Assembly (NCBI RefSeq): GCF_001530125.1
Contig: NZ_LDUG01000048.1
Location: forward strand, 146,047 to 210,046
Direction: 5' to 3'
DNA from: Thiobacillus denitrificans
GTDB lineage: Bacteria > Pseudomonadota > Gammaproteobacteria > Burkholderiales > Thiobacillaceae
DNA length: 64,000 bases
Positions 1 through 9,207 of the stretch are shown here, one piece after another. The translations under genes were made by a program, and so were the position numbers. Under the pieces are notes generated by a model. It saw only the letters and a list, made by a program, of their open reading frames with translations, made no database searches and had not been told where the DNA came from. Each line of letters starts with the position of its first letter. The stretch's first letter is position 1.

Positions 1-1322
1 TGGTTGCTATCGGCATTCTGGTGGTAGTGCACGAATTCGGCCACTACCTCGCCGCAAGGCTGGCCGGCGTCAAGGTGCTGCGTTTTTCGGTCGGTTTCGG
101 CAAACCCTTGCTCAGCCGCCGCTTTGGCCGCGACCTGACCGAGTGGATGCTGTCCGCGCTGCCGTTAGGCGGCTACGTCAAGATGCTCGACGAGCGCGAA
201 GGCGAGGTCCCGGCGGCGGAGGCGCACCGCAGCTTCAACCGCGCCACCGTGTGGCGCCGCATCGGCATCGTCTCGGCAGGGCCAATCGCCAATTTTCTGC
301 TCGCTATCGTGTTTTACTGGGCGCTGTTCCTGCACGGCCTTCCGGCGATGAAGCCGATGATCGGCGAGCCGCCCGCCAACACCCCTGCGGCGCAGGCTGG
401 CCTGGTGGCGGGCGACGAAATCCGCCGCGTCAATGGCAACGACACGCCGTCGTTCCAGGATTTGCGACTGAATCTGTTGCGTGCGGGGGTGGCGGGTGAC
501 GCGCTTACGCTGGAACTGGCGGATGGCCGCAGCGTGCAGCTCGATGCCGCGCCGATGCAGACCGAGAACCTGGAACACGACATCCTGCGTCCTCTGGGCA
601 TCGTACGCTACGATCCGGTGCTCGACCCGGTGATCGGCAAGGTGTTGCCGGACGGTGCGGCCGCGCGCGCAGGTTTTCAGCCCGGCGACCGGCTGATCGC
701 CGCCAACGGCACCCCGCTGGCGAGCTGGCAGGACTGGGTGCAGCGGGTTCGCCAGCACCCGGCCAAGCCCTTGCGCATCGAATATGAGCGACAGGGGCAG
801 CATGGTGAGTTGACCGTCGTTCCCGAAGCGGTGGACGAAGCCGGCCAGCGCGTCGGCAAGATCGGCGCTGGTCCCCAAATTGATGAGGCGATGCTGGCCA
901 CGCTGATGACCGAAGTGCGCTACGGTCCGATCGATGCGCTGTGGCACGGCGCGGTCAAGACCTGGGACATGAGCGTGTTCACGCTGGAGATGATGGGGCG
1001 TATGGTGCTGGGTCAGGTGTCGTGGAAAAACCTGTCCGGTCCGCTGACCATTGCCGATTACGCAGGCCAGAGTGCCGCCCTCGGCTGGATCAGTTTTGTC
1101 GGCTTTCTGGCGCTGGTGAGCGTGAGTCTGGGGGTGCTCAATCTGCTGCCCATCCCGCTGCTGGATGGAGGGCACCTCATGTATTATGTGGCCGAAGTTT
1201 TCACCGGTCGCCCGGTGTCCGAACGCACCATGGAAATCGGCAGCCGAATCGGCATGATTCTCCTGCTGCTGCTGATGTCGTTTGCCCTGTTCAACGATTT
1301 GCAACGCCTGATAGGCGGATGA
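1..1322 (+). CDS. rseP: RseP site-2 metalloprotease (5' partial)
   Basis: Inner-membrane zinc protease that makes the intramembrane cut in the anti-sigma factor RseA and so releases sigma-E under envelope stress. The frame is open from base 3 and the first in-window start codon (GTG 21) sits only three codons before the zinc motif HEFGH, so the real start lies upstream of the window. Two PDZ domains follow (about visible residues 110-180 and 195-280), then the second active-site motif LLPIPLLDGGH and a last hydrophobic helix. The TGA stop overlaps the bamA start (ATGA), and the downstream order bamA-skp-lpxD-fabZ-lpxA-lpxB is the usual one for this gene. Confidence 0.96.
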   Translation, partial: VAIGILVVVHEFGHYLAARLAGVKVLRFSVGFGKPLLSRRFGRDLTEWMLSALPLGGYVKMLDEREGEVPAAEAHRSFNRATVWRRIGIVSAGPIANFLLAIVFYWALFLHGLPAMKPMIGEPPANTPAAQAGLVAGDEIRRVNGNDTPSFQDLRLNLLRAGVAGDALTLELADGRSVQLDAAPMQTENLEHDILRPLGIVRYDPVLDPVIGKVLPDGAAARAGFQPGDRLIAANGTPLASWQDWVQRVRQHPAKPLRIEYERQGQHGELTVVPEAVDEAGQRVGKIGAGPQIDEAMLATLMTEVRYGPIDALWHGAVKTWDMSVFTLEMMGRMVLGQVSWKNLSGPLTIADYAGQSAALGWISFVGFLALVSVSLGVLNLLPIPLLDGGHLMYYVAEVFTGRPVSERTMEIGSRIGMILLLLLMSFALFNDLQRLIGG

Positions 1323-3628
1323 ATACAACCATGACCCTGAGCCGTTTGACGCTTGCCCTTGCTGCCCTCTTCGCCGCGCAACCCGTGTTCGCCGAGGAGC
1401 CCTTCGTCGTCAAGGATATCCGGGTCGAGGGCATCCAGCGCACCGAGGCGGGCACGGTTTTCAGCTACCTGCCGGTCAAGGTCGGCGATGTGATGACCGA
1501 CGAGAAAACCGCGGCGGCGATCAAGGCGCTCTACGCCACCGGATTTTTCAAGGATGTGCGGCTGGAAGCGCGCGACGGCGTGGTGATCGTCACGGTTGAA
1601 GAGCGCCCCTCGATCGCCACGATCACCCTGTCCGGCATCAAGGAGTTTTCTGCGGACGACCTGAAGGCCGGCCTCAAGCAGACCGGCCTGGCCGAAGGCC
1701 GCGTGCTCGACCGCGCCATGCTGGACAAGGCCGAACAGGAGCTGCAGCGGCAGTATTTCAACCGCGGCAAGTACGCGGTGGAAATCAAGTCCACCCTGAC
1801 GCCGCTGGAGCGCAACCGGGTCGCCGTGCAGTTCGACGTGGTGGAAGGCGACAGCGCCAAGATCCAGCAGATCAACATCGTCGGCAACCAGGCCTTCAAG
1901 GAGAAGACCCTGCTGAAAGCGTTCGGCTCCACCACGCCGGGCTGGCTGACCTGGTACACCAAGAGCGACCAGTATTCCAAATCTCGTCTGGCGGGCGATA
2001 TCGAGGCCCTGCGCTCGTTCTACCTCAATCGCGGCTATCTCGAATTCAATGTCGACTCCACCCAGGTGTCGATTTCGCCCGACAAGCAGGGCATCTACAT
2101 CACCGTCAACGTCACCGAAGGCCCGCAATACAAGGTGTCTGACGTCAAACTGGCGGGGCAGATGCTGGTGCCGGAAGCGGAACTGCAGAAACTCATCACC
2201 ATCAAGCCAGGCGAGGTGTTCGTGCGCGACCGCCTGACCGAGACCACGAAAAAAATCGGCGACCGCCTCGGCAACGACGGCTATGCGTTTGCCAACGTCA
2301 ATGCGGTGCCAGAGCTCGACAAGGAAAAGGCCACGGTCGCCTTCACCCTGTTCATCGATCCTGGTCGTCGCGTCTACGTGAACCGCATCAACGTTGCGGG
2401 CAACACCAAGACCCAGGATGAAGTGGTGCGCCGCGAAATACGCCAAATGGAAGGCGCGTATTACGATGCCGAAAAGATCAACCGCTCGCGCGACCGCCTG
2501 AACCGGCTGGGCTATTTCAACGAAGTCAACATCGAAACGCCCGCTGTTTCAGGGACTACCGATCAGGTCGACGTCAACGTGAGCGTGGCCGAGAAATCGA
2601 CCGGCAACATCATGCTGGGTGCCGGTTTCTCGTCGTCCGAAGGCCTGGTGCTGTCGGGTTCGGTGTCGCAGAGCAACGTGTTCGGCACCGGCAACCGGCT
2701 ATCGGCGCAAATCAACTCGGGCAGCGTCAACACCGTGTATTCGCTGTCGTACACCAACCCCTACTACACCCTCGACGGCATCAGCCTGGGCTATGACCTG
2801 TACCGGCGCGATGTCGATGCCTCCTCACTTGACAACGTCGCCGATTACAAGACCTCCACCTATGGTGCGGGTATGCGCTTCGGCCTGCCGATCAACGAAC
2901 GCGACTTCATCTCGTTCGGACTGACCTACGAGCAGACTTCGCTCACCACCACGGCAACCAGTGGTGTGCAATACGATTTCGTCCAGGAATTTGGCGAAGA
3001 CAACGATACATTGCGTTTGGATACTTCCTGGGCGCGCGATACCCGTAATAGTTTCCTGTTCCCGACCAAGGGCGTGTTCCAGCGGGTGGCGGCGGAAATT
3101 GGCACCCCAGCCGGCAGTCTCCAATACTACAAACTGTCCTTCCAGCACCAGCAGTTCTTCCCGCTGAGCAATAACTTCACCCTCATGTTGAACGGTGAAG
3201 CAGGAATCGGCGATGGCCTGTCGGGCAAGCCATTGCCGTTCTTCAAGAACTTCTACGCTGGCGGTACCAGCTCAGTTCGGGGCTTCAAGAATGGCACGCT
3301 GGGGCCAAAAGATGTCAACAGCGACGCGCTCGGCGGCGACAAGCGCGTGATCGCCAACGCGGAACTCTTCTTCCCCCTGCCGGGACTCAAGGATGACCAA
3401 TCGCTGCGTATGTCGGCCTTTATCGATGCGGGTGCCACCTTTGGCCCTAGAGATAATGATGGCCTGTACAAAACATTTGCCTTCGGGGATTTGCGCTATT
3501 CGGCAGGGGTGGCGATTTTGTGGGTGTCGCCGCTCGGCCCGCTCAAATTCAGTTTGGCGCAACCGATTGTCAAGAAGGATGGCGACAAGACCGAAGTGTT
3601 CCAATTCACCCTGGGCAGTACGTTCTAG
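1319..3628 (+). CDS. bamA: BamA outer-membrane protein assembly factor
   Basis: Essential outer-membrane insertase of the BAM complex that folds beta-barrel proteins. Start taken at ATG 1319, overlapping the rseP stop; ATG 1331 is possible. The 769-residue product has a signal peptide (cut near residue 24, after VFA), five POTRA domains over about residues 25-345, and a C-terminal 16-strand barrel. The barrel carries the conserved VRGF loop motif (VRGFKNGTLG) and ends in Phe (LGSTF), as outer-membrane proteins do. Length is slightly under the 800 or so usual in enterics. Its lipoprotein partner bamD lies elsewhere in this window (17434-18279). Confidence 0.97.
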   Translation: MNTTMTLSRLTLALAALFAAQPVFAEEPFVVKDIRVEGIQRTEAGTVFSYLPVKVGDVMTDEKTAAAIKALYATGFFKDVRLEARDGVVIVTVEERPSIATITLSGIKEFSADDLKAGLKQTGLAEGRVLDRAMLDKAEQELQRQYFNRGKYAVEIKSTLTPLERNRVAVQFDVVEGDSAKIQQINIVGNQAFKEKTLLKAFGSTTPGWLTWYTKSDQYSKSRLAGDIEALRSFYLNRGYLEFNVDSTQVSISPDKQGIYITVNVTEGPQYKVSDVKLAGQMLVPEAELQKLITIKPGEVFVRDRLTETTKKIGDRLGNDGYAFANVNAVPELDKEKATVAFTLFIDPGRRVYVNRINVAGNTKTQDEVVRREIRQMEGAYYDAEKINRSRDRLNRLGYFNEVNIETPAVSGTTDQVDVNVSVAEKSTGNIMLGAGFSSSEGLVLSGSVSQSNVFGTGNRLSAQINSGSVNTVYSLSYTNPYYTLDGISLGYDLYRRDVDASSLDNVADYKTSTYGAGMRFGLPINERDFISFGLTYEQTSLTTTATSGVQYDFVQEFGEDNDTLRLDTSWARDTRNSFLFPTKGVFQRVAAEIGTPAGSLQYYKLSFQHQQFFPLSNNFTLMLNGEAGIGDGLSGKPLPFFKNFYAGGTSSVRGFKNGTLGPKDVNSDALGGDKRVIANAELFFPLPGLKDDQSLRMSAFIDAGATFGPRDNDGLYKTFAFGDLRYSAGVAILWVSPLGPLKFSLAQPIVKKDGDKTEVFQFTLGSTF

Positions 3629-3652
3629 GGTTAGCCGTAACCGGAGTATGTG

Positions 3653-4156
3653 ATGATGAAATTCAAGCAGCTAGTCGTTTCCCTGATTCTGGCGTCCGCC
3701 TTTGCGGCCGTCCCCGCCCTGGCCAACACCAAGATCGGTTTCGTCAACACCGAGCGCCTGTTGCGCGAAGCGCCGTTGTCGGTCGCCGCACAGAAAAAGC
3801 TCGAGCGCGAATTCGCCGCGCGCGATCAGGAATTGCAGAAACTCGCCAAGCAGGCGCGTGATCTGCAGGCGCAGCTCGACAAGGACGGCGTGACCATGTC
3901 GGACAGCGAGCGCAAGACGAAGGAACGCGACCTTGGCAATCTCAACCGCGACCTGCAGCGCCAGGGCCGCGAATTCCGCGAAGACCTCAACCTGCGCCGC
4001 AATGAAGAGCTGGGGCAGATACAGGAGCGCGCGCGCAAGGCGATTCAGGACATTGCCCGCGCTGAAAAATTCGACCTGGTCGTCGAGCAGGCAGTCTACG
4101 TCGATCCCAAGACCGACATCACCGATCGGGTGATGAAGGCACTCGGCGGAAAATAA
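3653..4156 (+). CDS. skp: Skp/OmpH periplasmic chaperone
   Basis: Periplasmic holdase for unfolded outer-membrane proteins on their way to BamA. The 167-residue protein has a signal peptide ending near PALA, a short beta core (KIGFVNTERLL) and a long charged alpha-helical arm rich in Glu, Lys, Arg and Gln, typical of the trimeric jellyfish fold. Three starts are possible (GTG 3650, ATG 3653, ATG 3656); ATG 3653 sits six bases after a GGAG ribosome site at 3643-3646. It lies 24 bases after bamA, as in most proteobacteria. Confidence 0.93.
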   Translation: MMKFKQLVVSLILASAFAAVPALANTKIGFVNTERLLREAPLSVAAQKKLEREFAARDQELQKLAKQARDLQAQLDKDGVTMSDSERKTKERDLGNLNRDLQRQGREFREDLNLRRNEELGQIQERARKAIQDIARAEKFDLVVEQAVYVDPKTDITDRVMKALGGK

Positions 4157-4202
4157 GCCCGCCGTCAAAACACAACTCGATTGCAGAAAATAAACCGATC
4201 CG

Positions 4203-5234
4203 ATGGCCGCAACCCTGACTGAGCTGGTCGCCCGCTTTGGCGGAGAGCTCGTGGGCGATGGCGCGCGGACGGTAAGCCAGGTGGCCCCGCTGGATCGCGC
4301 CACGCCTGACGAGATCGGTTTTATCTCGCAGGGCAAGTATCTGTCCCAACTGGCCGATACGCACGCCGGCGCGGTGATTCTGCCGGAGGACGCGCGCGAC
4401 GCCACCGATCTGCCGCGCATCCTCACCTCCAATCCCTACCTGTATTTCGCGCGCGTGTCGGCCCTGCTCAATCCGCCGCCGCGACCGCCTGCGGGGGTTC
4501 ATCCCGCGGCGACGGTCGCGCCGGATGCGGAGATCGCCGCCGACGCCAGCATCGCCGCTGGCGCGGTGGTCGGCAGCGGCGCGGTGATCGGCGCCCGCAC
4601 GGTGATCGGCCCCAACTGCGTTGTCGGCGACCATGTCCGCATCGGCATCGACTGCCTGCTGCACGCCAATGTCACCCTGTATCACCGCTGCGAAGTGGGC
4701 GACCGTGCCATCCTGCATTCCGGCTGCGTCATCGGCGCCGACGGCTTCGGCTTTGCGCCGAACGAGGGCTGTTGGGAGAAAATCCCGCAGATCGGCCGCG
4801 TGCTGATCGGCGACGATGTCGAGGTCGGTGCCTGCACCACCATCGACCGCGGTGCGCTGGAAGACACGGTGATCGAGGAAGGCGTCAAGCTCGACAACCT
4901 GATCCAGGTCGCGCACAACGTGGTGATCGGTGCGCATACCGTGATTGCCGCCTGCACCGGCATCGCCGGCAGCGCCAAAATCGGACGCCACTGCATGATC
5001 GGCGGGGCGGCGATGATCTTCGGCCACATCGAGATCGCCGACGGCACCCGCATCTCGACCAACACGCTGATCACCAAGTCGCTACCGAAGGCAGGCACCT
5101 ACACCTCGGCGCCGCCGTTCACCGAACACGAGGTCTGGCAGAAAAATGCCGTCCACATGCGCAACCTCGACAAGCTGGTGAACCGCATCAAGCAGCTTGA
5201 AAAACGAATCAACGAACTGGAAAGCAAATTATGA
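4203..5234 (+). CDS. lpxD: LpxD UDP-3-O-acylglucosamine N-acyltransferase
   Basis: Third enzyme of lipid A synthesis: adds the N-linked hydroxyacyl chain from acyl-ACP to UDP-3-O-acyl-glucosamine. The 343-residue protein has the N-terminal uridine-binding domain (about 1-100), then a left-handed beta-helix built from hexapeptide repeats (about 100-300; for example AEIAAD, GAVVGS) and a charged C-terminal helix. Length matches the family (about 340). It follows skp after 46 bases and its stop overlaps the fabZ start (ATGA), consistent with one lipid A operon. Confidence 0.96.
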   Translation: MAATLTELVARFGGELVGDGARTVSQVAPLDRATPDEIGFISQGKYLSQLADTHAGAVILPEDARDATDLPRILTSNPYLYFARVSALLNPPPRPPAGVHPAATVAPDAEIAADASIAAGAVVGSGAVIGARTVIGPNCVVGDHVRIGIDCLLHANVTLYHRCEVGDRAILHSGCVIGADGFGFAPNEGCWEKIPQIGRVLIGDDVEVGACTTIDRGALEDTVIEEGVKLDNLIQVAHNVVIGAHTVIAACTGIAGSAKIGRHCMIGGAAMIFGHIEIADGTRISTNTLITKSLPKAGTYTSAPPFTEHEVWQKNAVHMRNLDKLVNRIKQLEKRINELESKL

Positions 5235-5677
5235 GCGTGATGGACATCGAGCAGGTCATGCAGTACCTGCCGCACCGCTACCCCTTTCTGCTGATCGACA
5301 AGGTCATCGAACTCGAACTCGGCAAGACCATCACCGCGATCAAGAACGTCACCATCAACGAGCCGTTTTTCCCCGGCCATTTTCCCGTCTCACCGGTGAT
5401 GCCGGGCGTGCTGATTCTGGAAGCGATGGCGCAGGCGGCGGCGATCCTGTCGTTCAAGACCAAGAACTACACGCCGGAGGATATCGGCATCGTCTATTTC
5501 GCCGGCATCGACGGCGCGCGTTTCAAGAAGCCGGTCAAACCGGGCGATCAGCTGGTGCTCAAGGTCGATATCGTGCGCGAAATGCGCGGCATCTGGAAAT
5601 ACACCGCACGCGCCGAAGTGGATGGCGCGCTGGTCGCCGAGGCGGAACTCATGGCAACCCTGCGCGACAAGCCCTGA
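5231..5677 (+). CDS. fabZ: FabZ 3-hydroxyacyl-ACP dehydratase
   Basis: Dehydrates 3-hydroxyacyl-ACP in fatty acid elongation. It draws on the same hydroxyacyl-ACP pool used by LpxA and LpxD, which explains its place between their genes. The 148-residue single hot-dog-fold protein shows the catalytic His in FFPGHFP and the catalytic Glu in LILEAMAQ. The start ATG 5231 overlaps the lpxD stop by four bases, suggesting translational coupling. Confidence 0.97.
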   Translation: MSVMDIEQVMQYLPHRYPFLLIDKVIELELGKTITAIKNVTINEPFFPGHFPVSPVMPGVLILEAMAQAAAILSFKTKNYTPEDIGIVYFAGIDGARFKKPVKPGDQLVLKVDIVREMRGIWKYTARAEVDGALVAEAELMATLRDKP

Positions 5678-5678
5678 C

Positions 5679-6455
5679 ATGGCGTTGATCCATCCCACCG
5701 CGCTGGTCGCCGCGGGTGCCCGGCTTGCCGACAACGTCGAGATCGGGCCTTACACGATCATCGGCGAACACGTCGAGATTGGTGCCGGCACCACGGTCGG
5801 CGCCCACGCCGTCATCACCGGCCACACCAAAATCGGCGCGCACAACCAGATATTCCATTTCGTCTCGCTCGGCGAGGCGCCGCAGGACAAGAAATATGCC
5901 GGCGAGCCCACCCGGCTGGAAATCGGCAACCACAATGTGATCCGCGAATTCTGCACCTTCAACACCGGCACCGTGCAGGACCGCGGCGTCACCACTATCG
6001 GCAATCACAACTGGATCATGGCCTACGTTCACATCGCGCACGATTGCGTGGTGGGCGACCATACGATCTTTGCCAACAACGCATCGCTGGCGGGTCACGC
6101 CGAAGTGGGCGACTGGGCGATTCTGGGCGGCTTCACCGGCGTGCACCAGTTCTGCAAGATCGGCGCCCACGTGATGACCGGCATCTCCAGCGTCGTGTTC
6201 AAGGATATCCCGCCCTTCATCATGGCCTCCGGCCAGCCTGCAGCGCCGCATGGCCTCAACAGCGAAGGCCTCAAGCGGCGCGGGTTTTCCGCCGAGGCGC
6301 TGGCCGCCCTGAAGCGCGCCTACAAGATTCTCTATCGCGAAGGCAACACGCTGGCCGAAGCCCAGGCCAAGCTCGCGCCCGAGGCGGCGCAGCACGCCGA
6401 AATACAGCAGCTGCTCGATTTCATCGCGCGCGCCGAGCGCGGCATCATCCGGTGA
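5679..6455 (+). CDS. lpxA: LpxA UDP-N-acetylglucosamine acyltransferase
   Basis: First enzyme of lipid A synthesis, acylating UDP-GlcNAc at O-3 from hydroxyacyl-ACP in the cytoplasm. The start ATG 5679 lies directly after the fabZ stop and gives MALIHPTALV, the normal N-terminus; an in-frame ATG at 5651 inside fabZ is less likely. The 258-residue product has hexapeptide repeats forming a left-handed beta-helix over about residues 1-190, the catalytic-loop His in AYVHIAHDC, and a helical C-terminal domain. Confidence 0.96.
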   Translation: MALIHPTALVAAGARLADNVEIGPYTIIGEHVEIGAGTTVGAHAVITGHTKIGAHNQIFHFVSLGEAPQDKKYAGEPTRLEIGNHNVIREFCTFNTGTVQDRGVTTIGNHNWIMAYVHIAHDCVVGDHTIFANNASLAGHAEVGDWAILGGFTGVHQFCKIGAHVMTGISSVVFKDIPPFIMASGQPAAPHGLNSEGLKRRGFSAEALAALKRAYKILYREGNTLAEAQAKLAPEAAQHAEIQQLLDFIARAERGIIR

Positions 6456-7582
6456 TGGACCTCGGTGTGGTCGCCGGCGAAGCGTCCGGCGACCTCCTCG
6501 GCGCGCACTTCATTGCCGCGCTGAAACAGCGGCATCCCGGTTTGCGCGCTGCCGGCATCGCCGGCCCACGCATGGTCGAAGCCGGCGTCGAAGCGGTCTA
6601 TCCGAGCGATAAACTGGCCGTCAACGGTTACGTCGAGGTGCTGCGCCACCTGCCCGAACTGCTGTGGATCCGCTCGCGCATCACCCGCTACTTCCTGCGC
6701 GAGCGGCCGCGCGTTTTTGTCGGCATCGATGCGCCGGATTTCAACTTCACCCTGGAAGCGAAGCTCAAGCAGGCCGGCATTCCAACCGTGCATTTCGTCA
6801 GCCCGTCGATCTGGGCGTGGCGTCCCGAACGCATCCACCGCATCAGGCAGGCGGTGTCGCACATGCTGGTGGTGTTTCCGTTCGAGGCGCAGATCTATCG
6901 CGACGCGGGCATCCCCGTCACCTACGTCGGCCATCCATTGGCAGACGTGATTCCTTTGCAACCCGATACCGCTGCAGCACGAATGACTTTGGGCCTGGCA
7001 GCCGGCCCGGTGATCGCACTGCTGCCGGGCAGCCGGCTCTCTGAAGTGACGCGTCATGCGCGGCTGATGCTCGACGCGGCGGTGCGCATTCGCCAGCGCC
7101 ATCCCGACGCGCAGTTCGTGCTGCCCGCCGCGAACGCGGCGGCTGCCCGGCTGGTCCGGCAGGCAATGCAGGGACTCGATCTGCCGCTGCGGGTTCTGGA
7201 TGGCCAGTCGCACACCGCGCTGGCGGCTTGCGACGTGGCGCTGGTGGCCTCCGGCACCGCCACGCTCGAAGCCGCGCTGTTCAAGAAACCCATGGTGATC
7301 ACCTATCGCGTGCCTGCGCTCACCGCGTACCTGATGCGGAAAAAGGCGCTGTTGCCGTGGATCGGGCTGCCGAATATCCTGGCGCGCGACTTCGTGGTGC
7401 CGGAACGGGTGCAGGAAGCCGCCACCCCCGAGAACCTGGCAAATGATGCACTGGCCTGGCTGGACGATGCGCCGCGCCGGGAAGCTGTCATCGAAACCTT
7501 TCGCGCCATGCACTTGAGCTTGCGGCAGGATGCCAGCGCCCGTATTGCCAAGGCGCTTGAGCCCTATCTGGAGCGCGCATGA
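6455..7582 (+). CDS. lpxB: LpxB lipid-A-disaccharide synthase
   Basis: GT19 glycosyltransferase that joins UDP-2,3-diacylglucosamine and lipid X to form the lipid A disaccharide at the inner membrane. The start ATG 6455 overlaps the lpxA stop (TGATG); GTG 6452 is one codon earlier. The 375-residue protein begins with [10 protein letters not shown], and carries [12 protein letters not shown] and the donor-site region [10 protein letters not shown] and [11 protein letters not shown]. Length agrees with the family (about 380). It completes the lpxD-fabZ-lpxA-lpxB block; rnhB follows with a four-base overlap. Confidence 0.96.
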   Translation: MDLGVVAGEASGDLLGAHFIAALKQRHPGLRAAGIAGPRMVEAGVEAVYPSDKLAVNGYVEVLRHLPELLWIRSRITRYFLRERPRVFVGIDAPDFNFTLEAKLKQAGIPTVHFVSPSIWAWRPERIHRIRQAVSHMLVVFPFEAQIYRDAGIPVTYVGHPLADVIPLQPDTAAARMTLGLAAGPVIALLPGSRLSEVTRHARLMLDAAVRIRQRHPDAQFVLPAANAAAARLVRQAMQGLDLPLRVLDGQSHTALAACDVALVASGTATLEAALFKKPMVITYRVPALTAYLMRKKALLPWIGLPNILARDFVVPERVQEAATPENLANDALAWLDDAPRREAVIETFRAMHLSLRQDASARIAKALEPYLERA

Positions 7583-8193
7583 CGCTTCGCCCGCCTGTCA
7601 TCCTGCATGTCGGCCCATGGGGGCTGTGCGGCGTCGACGAGGCCGGCCGCGGTCCGCTGGCGGGGCCGGTGATGGCAGCGGCAGTCATGCTCGACCCCGC
7701 TCAGCCGATCGATGGCCTACGCGACTCCAAGAAACTTTCCGCCGCCGCGCGCGAGCGCCTGGCCGGCGAGATTCGCCTGCGCGCCGCTGCCTGGTGTGTG
7801 GCCGAGGCCAGCGTCGCCGAAATCGACCGGCTGAACATTCTGCACGCCACCATGCTGGCGATGCAGCGCGCCGTGGCTGGGCTGGGACGTGCGCCGGACG
7901 AAGTCTGGGTGGACGGCAACCGCTGCCCCGACTGGGCGTGGCGCTCGCAGGCGGTGGTCAAGGGCGACGACAAGGTGGCCGCGATCGCCGCCGCCTCGAT
8001 TCTGGCCAAGACCGTGCGCGACCAGTTCATGGGCACGTTGCACGATGAATATCCGGCCTACGGATTTGCCCGCCACATGGGTTACGGCACAGCCGCGCAT
8101 CTGGCGGCCTTGCAGGAACACGGCGCCTGCCCCCAGCATCGGCGCAGCTTCGGCCCGGTTAAACTCGTTCTCGATCAAGCCACCTTATTCTGA
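7579..8193 (+). CDS. rnhB: Ribonuclease HII
   Basis: Cuts the RNA strand of RNA-DNA hybrids, including single ribonucleotides misincorporated in DNA. The 204-residue product carries the type 2 RNase H signature [14 protein letters not shown] near its N-terminus (metal-binding Asp and Glu), DSKKLS, and the later acidic and basic active-site region. The start ATG 7579 overlaps the lpxB stop (ATGA). rnhB at the end of the lpx operon is a conserved arrangement. Confidence 0.95.
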   Translation: MTLRPPVILHVGPWGLCGVDEAGRGPLAGPVMAAAVMLDPAQPIDGLRDSKKLSAAARERLAGEIRLRAAAWCVAEASVAEIDRLNILHATMLAMQRAVAGLGRAPDEVWVDGNRCPDWAWRSQAVVKGDDKVAAIAAASILAKTVRDQFMGTLHDEYPAYGFARHMGYGTAAHLAALQEHGACPQHRRSFGPVKLVLDQATLF

Positions 8194-8211
8194 AATCAGA
8201 AAGGAAACTCC

Positions 8212-8664
8212 ATGGCCCTGTCTTTGTTTCTGCATGTATTGGGGGTCGTCGTCTGGGTCGGCGGCATGTTCTTCGCCTACATGGCGCTGCGCCCGGTGGC
8301 CGCCAGCGTGCTCGAACCGCCGCTGCGGCTCACCCTGTGGGCCGGCGTGTTCGGTAAGTTTTTCCCCTGGGTGTGGGCGTCGGTGGCGCTGATTCTGCTG
8401 ACCGGCCTGCACATGCTGGTGAAAGTCGGCGGCATGGCCGCGTCGCACTACGCCATGGCCATGCTGGTGCTGGGCGTGGTGATGATGCTGATTTTCGCGC
8501 ACGTGTTCTTCGCGCCCTACACGAAACTCAAGCGCGCGGTCGGCGAGCAGAACTGGAAAGCCGGCGGCGCCGCGCTGGCGCAGATTCGCATGCTGATCGG
8601 CATCAACCTCAGTCTGGGCCTGCTAACCATTGCCGTGGTGTTCCTTGGACGGGGGCTTGTTTAA
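8212..8664 (+). CDS. CopD-family small integral membrane protein
   Basis: A 150-residue protein with four predicted membrane helices (about residues 4-26, 48-72, 80-102, 127-149). It resembles the CopD / DUF2269-like group of small membrane proteins that often carry conserved histidines in helices (LHVLGVVVWVGG, GLHMLV, FAHVFF). A copper or haem role is only suggested by family resemblance. The start ATG 8212 has a GGAAA ribosome site and lies 18 bases after rnhB, so it may be the last gene of that operon. A GC-rich hairpin spans its stop codon. Confidence 0.7.
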   Translation: MALSLFLHVLGVVVWVGGMFFAYMALRPVAASVLEPPLRLTLWAGVFGKFFPWVWASVALILLTGLHMLVKVGGMAASHYAMAMLVLGVVMMLIFAHVFFAPYTKLKRAVGEQNWKAGGAALAQIRMLIGINLSLGLLTIAVVFLGRGLV

Positions 8665-8683
8665 GCCATACGCCCCCGTTCTT
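8649..8683 (+). terminator. Hairpin over the stop codon, likely terminator
   Basis: Perfect 8-bp inverted repeat ACGGGGGC (8649-8656) and GCCCCCGT (8672-8679) followed by TCTTGCTT. The stem encloses the TAA stop of the preceding membrane-protein gene. The T-run is weak, so this is a probable rather than certain intrinsic terminator for the envelope operon. Confidence 0.55.
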
Positions 8684-8717
8684 GCTTGGTGTGATGTGGA
8701 TCGGAACGAATTCGCGG

Positions 8718-8763
8718 CGAGGGCGCCGCTCCTACAAGCGACCTTGTAGGAGGCCCGCCCTCG
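8718..8763. repeat. GTAGGAGG-type palindromic repeat, single copy
   Basis: Long hairpin: outer stem CGAGGGCG / CGCCCTCG, a 3-base internal loop on each side, inner stem CTCCTACAA / TTGTAGGAG and a 6-base loop. The same building blocks recur at 32771-32995 and 55130-55424. It fills the gap between the CopD-like gene and the convergent thioredoxin-like gene. It resembles a REP-like dispersed palindrome; function unknown. Confidence 0.75.
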
Positions 8764-8811
8764 GGCCGATTGGTTTGTCAGTGCGATATACAAGGTACAC
8801 GGCAAGAATCT

Positions 8812-9207
8812 TCAGGGCTCCTCCTGCGGCGGCGCTGCCAGCAGGCTTTGAACAGCCTGCCTGATGGCGTCCGGCCGCGCCTCGCACTGCAGTTCGGCAT
8901 GGAAGTGGCCATCTCGAAAGAGGTATACCGTCGGCAGATGAAAGATGTCGAAGCAGCGCGCCACCCCGGTGGCTTCGCTGACATCGACCTCAAACAGCGC
9001 GTGAGCCAAACCGGATAGCGCATCCGGCAGCAGGCGTTTCCACGCCCGGCATGCCCCGCAGTGTGGCGCGCTGAACAGCACCACGGCGATGCCGGAAGAC
9101 GCGGCGAGACGGGCATGAAAGTCGCCCTCGGTCAGGCGTGAAAAAGCGGGTAGGACGGCGGCATCCGGGCTGCTAGAATCGCGGCTTTCCTCCTGGCTGG
9201 CGCTCAT
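8812..9207 (-). CDS. Thioredoxin-fold protein
   Basis: A 131-residue protein with a thioredoxin fold and active-site CGAC at about residues 50-53 (SAPHCGACRAW), preceded by VVLFSAP and followed by the cis-Pro region HLPTVYLFRDG. No signal peptide is visible, so it is probably cytoplasmic. The open frame extends upstream to 9648, but that part is antisense to the antiporter gene and is rejected. ATG 9207 is the best start; its codon overlaps the start of the divergent antiporter gene, so a later start is possible. Substrate unknown. Confidence 0.75.
   Translation of the reverse strand: MSASQEESRDSSSPDAAVLPAFSRLTEGDFHARLAASSGIAVVLFSAPHCGACRAWKRLLPDALSGLAHALFEVDVSEATGVARCFDIFHLPTVYLFRDGHFHAELQCEARPDAIRQAVQSLLAAPPQEEP
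9171..9179 (+). promoter_or_regulatory. Extended -10 promoter element (candidate)
   Basis: TGCTAGAAT fits an extended -10 (TG-n-TAGAAT) and lies 26 bases before the antiporter ATG. No good -35 is seen at the right distance. It lies inside the divergent thioredoxin-like gene. A similar extended -10 precedes aroC. Confidence 0.4.

Noticed and set aside
165-1328. 387-codon minus-strand open frame over rseP
   Set aside because: Shadow of the conserved rseP frame; Gln/His/Arg-rich with no recognisable motif.
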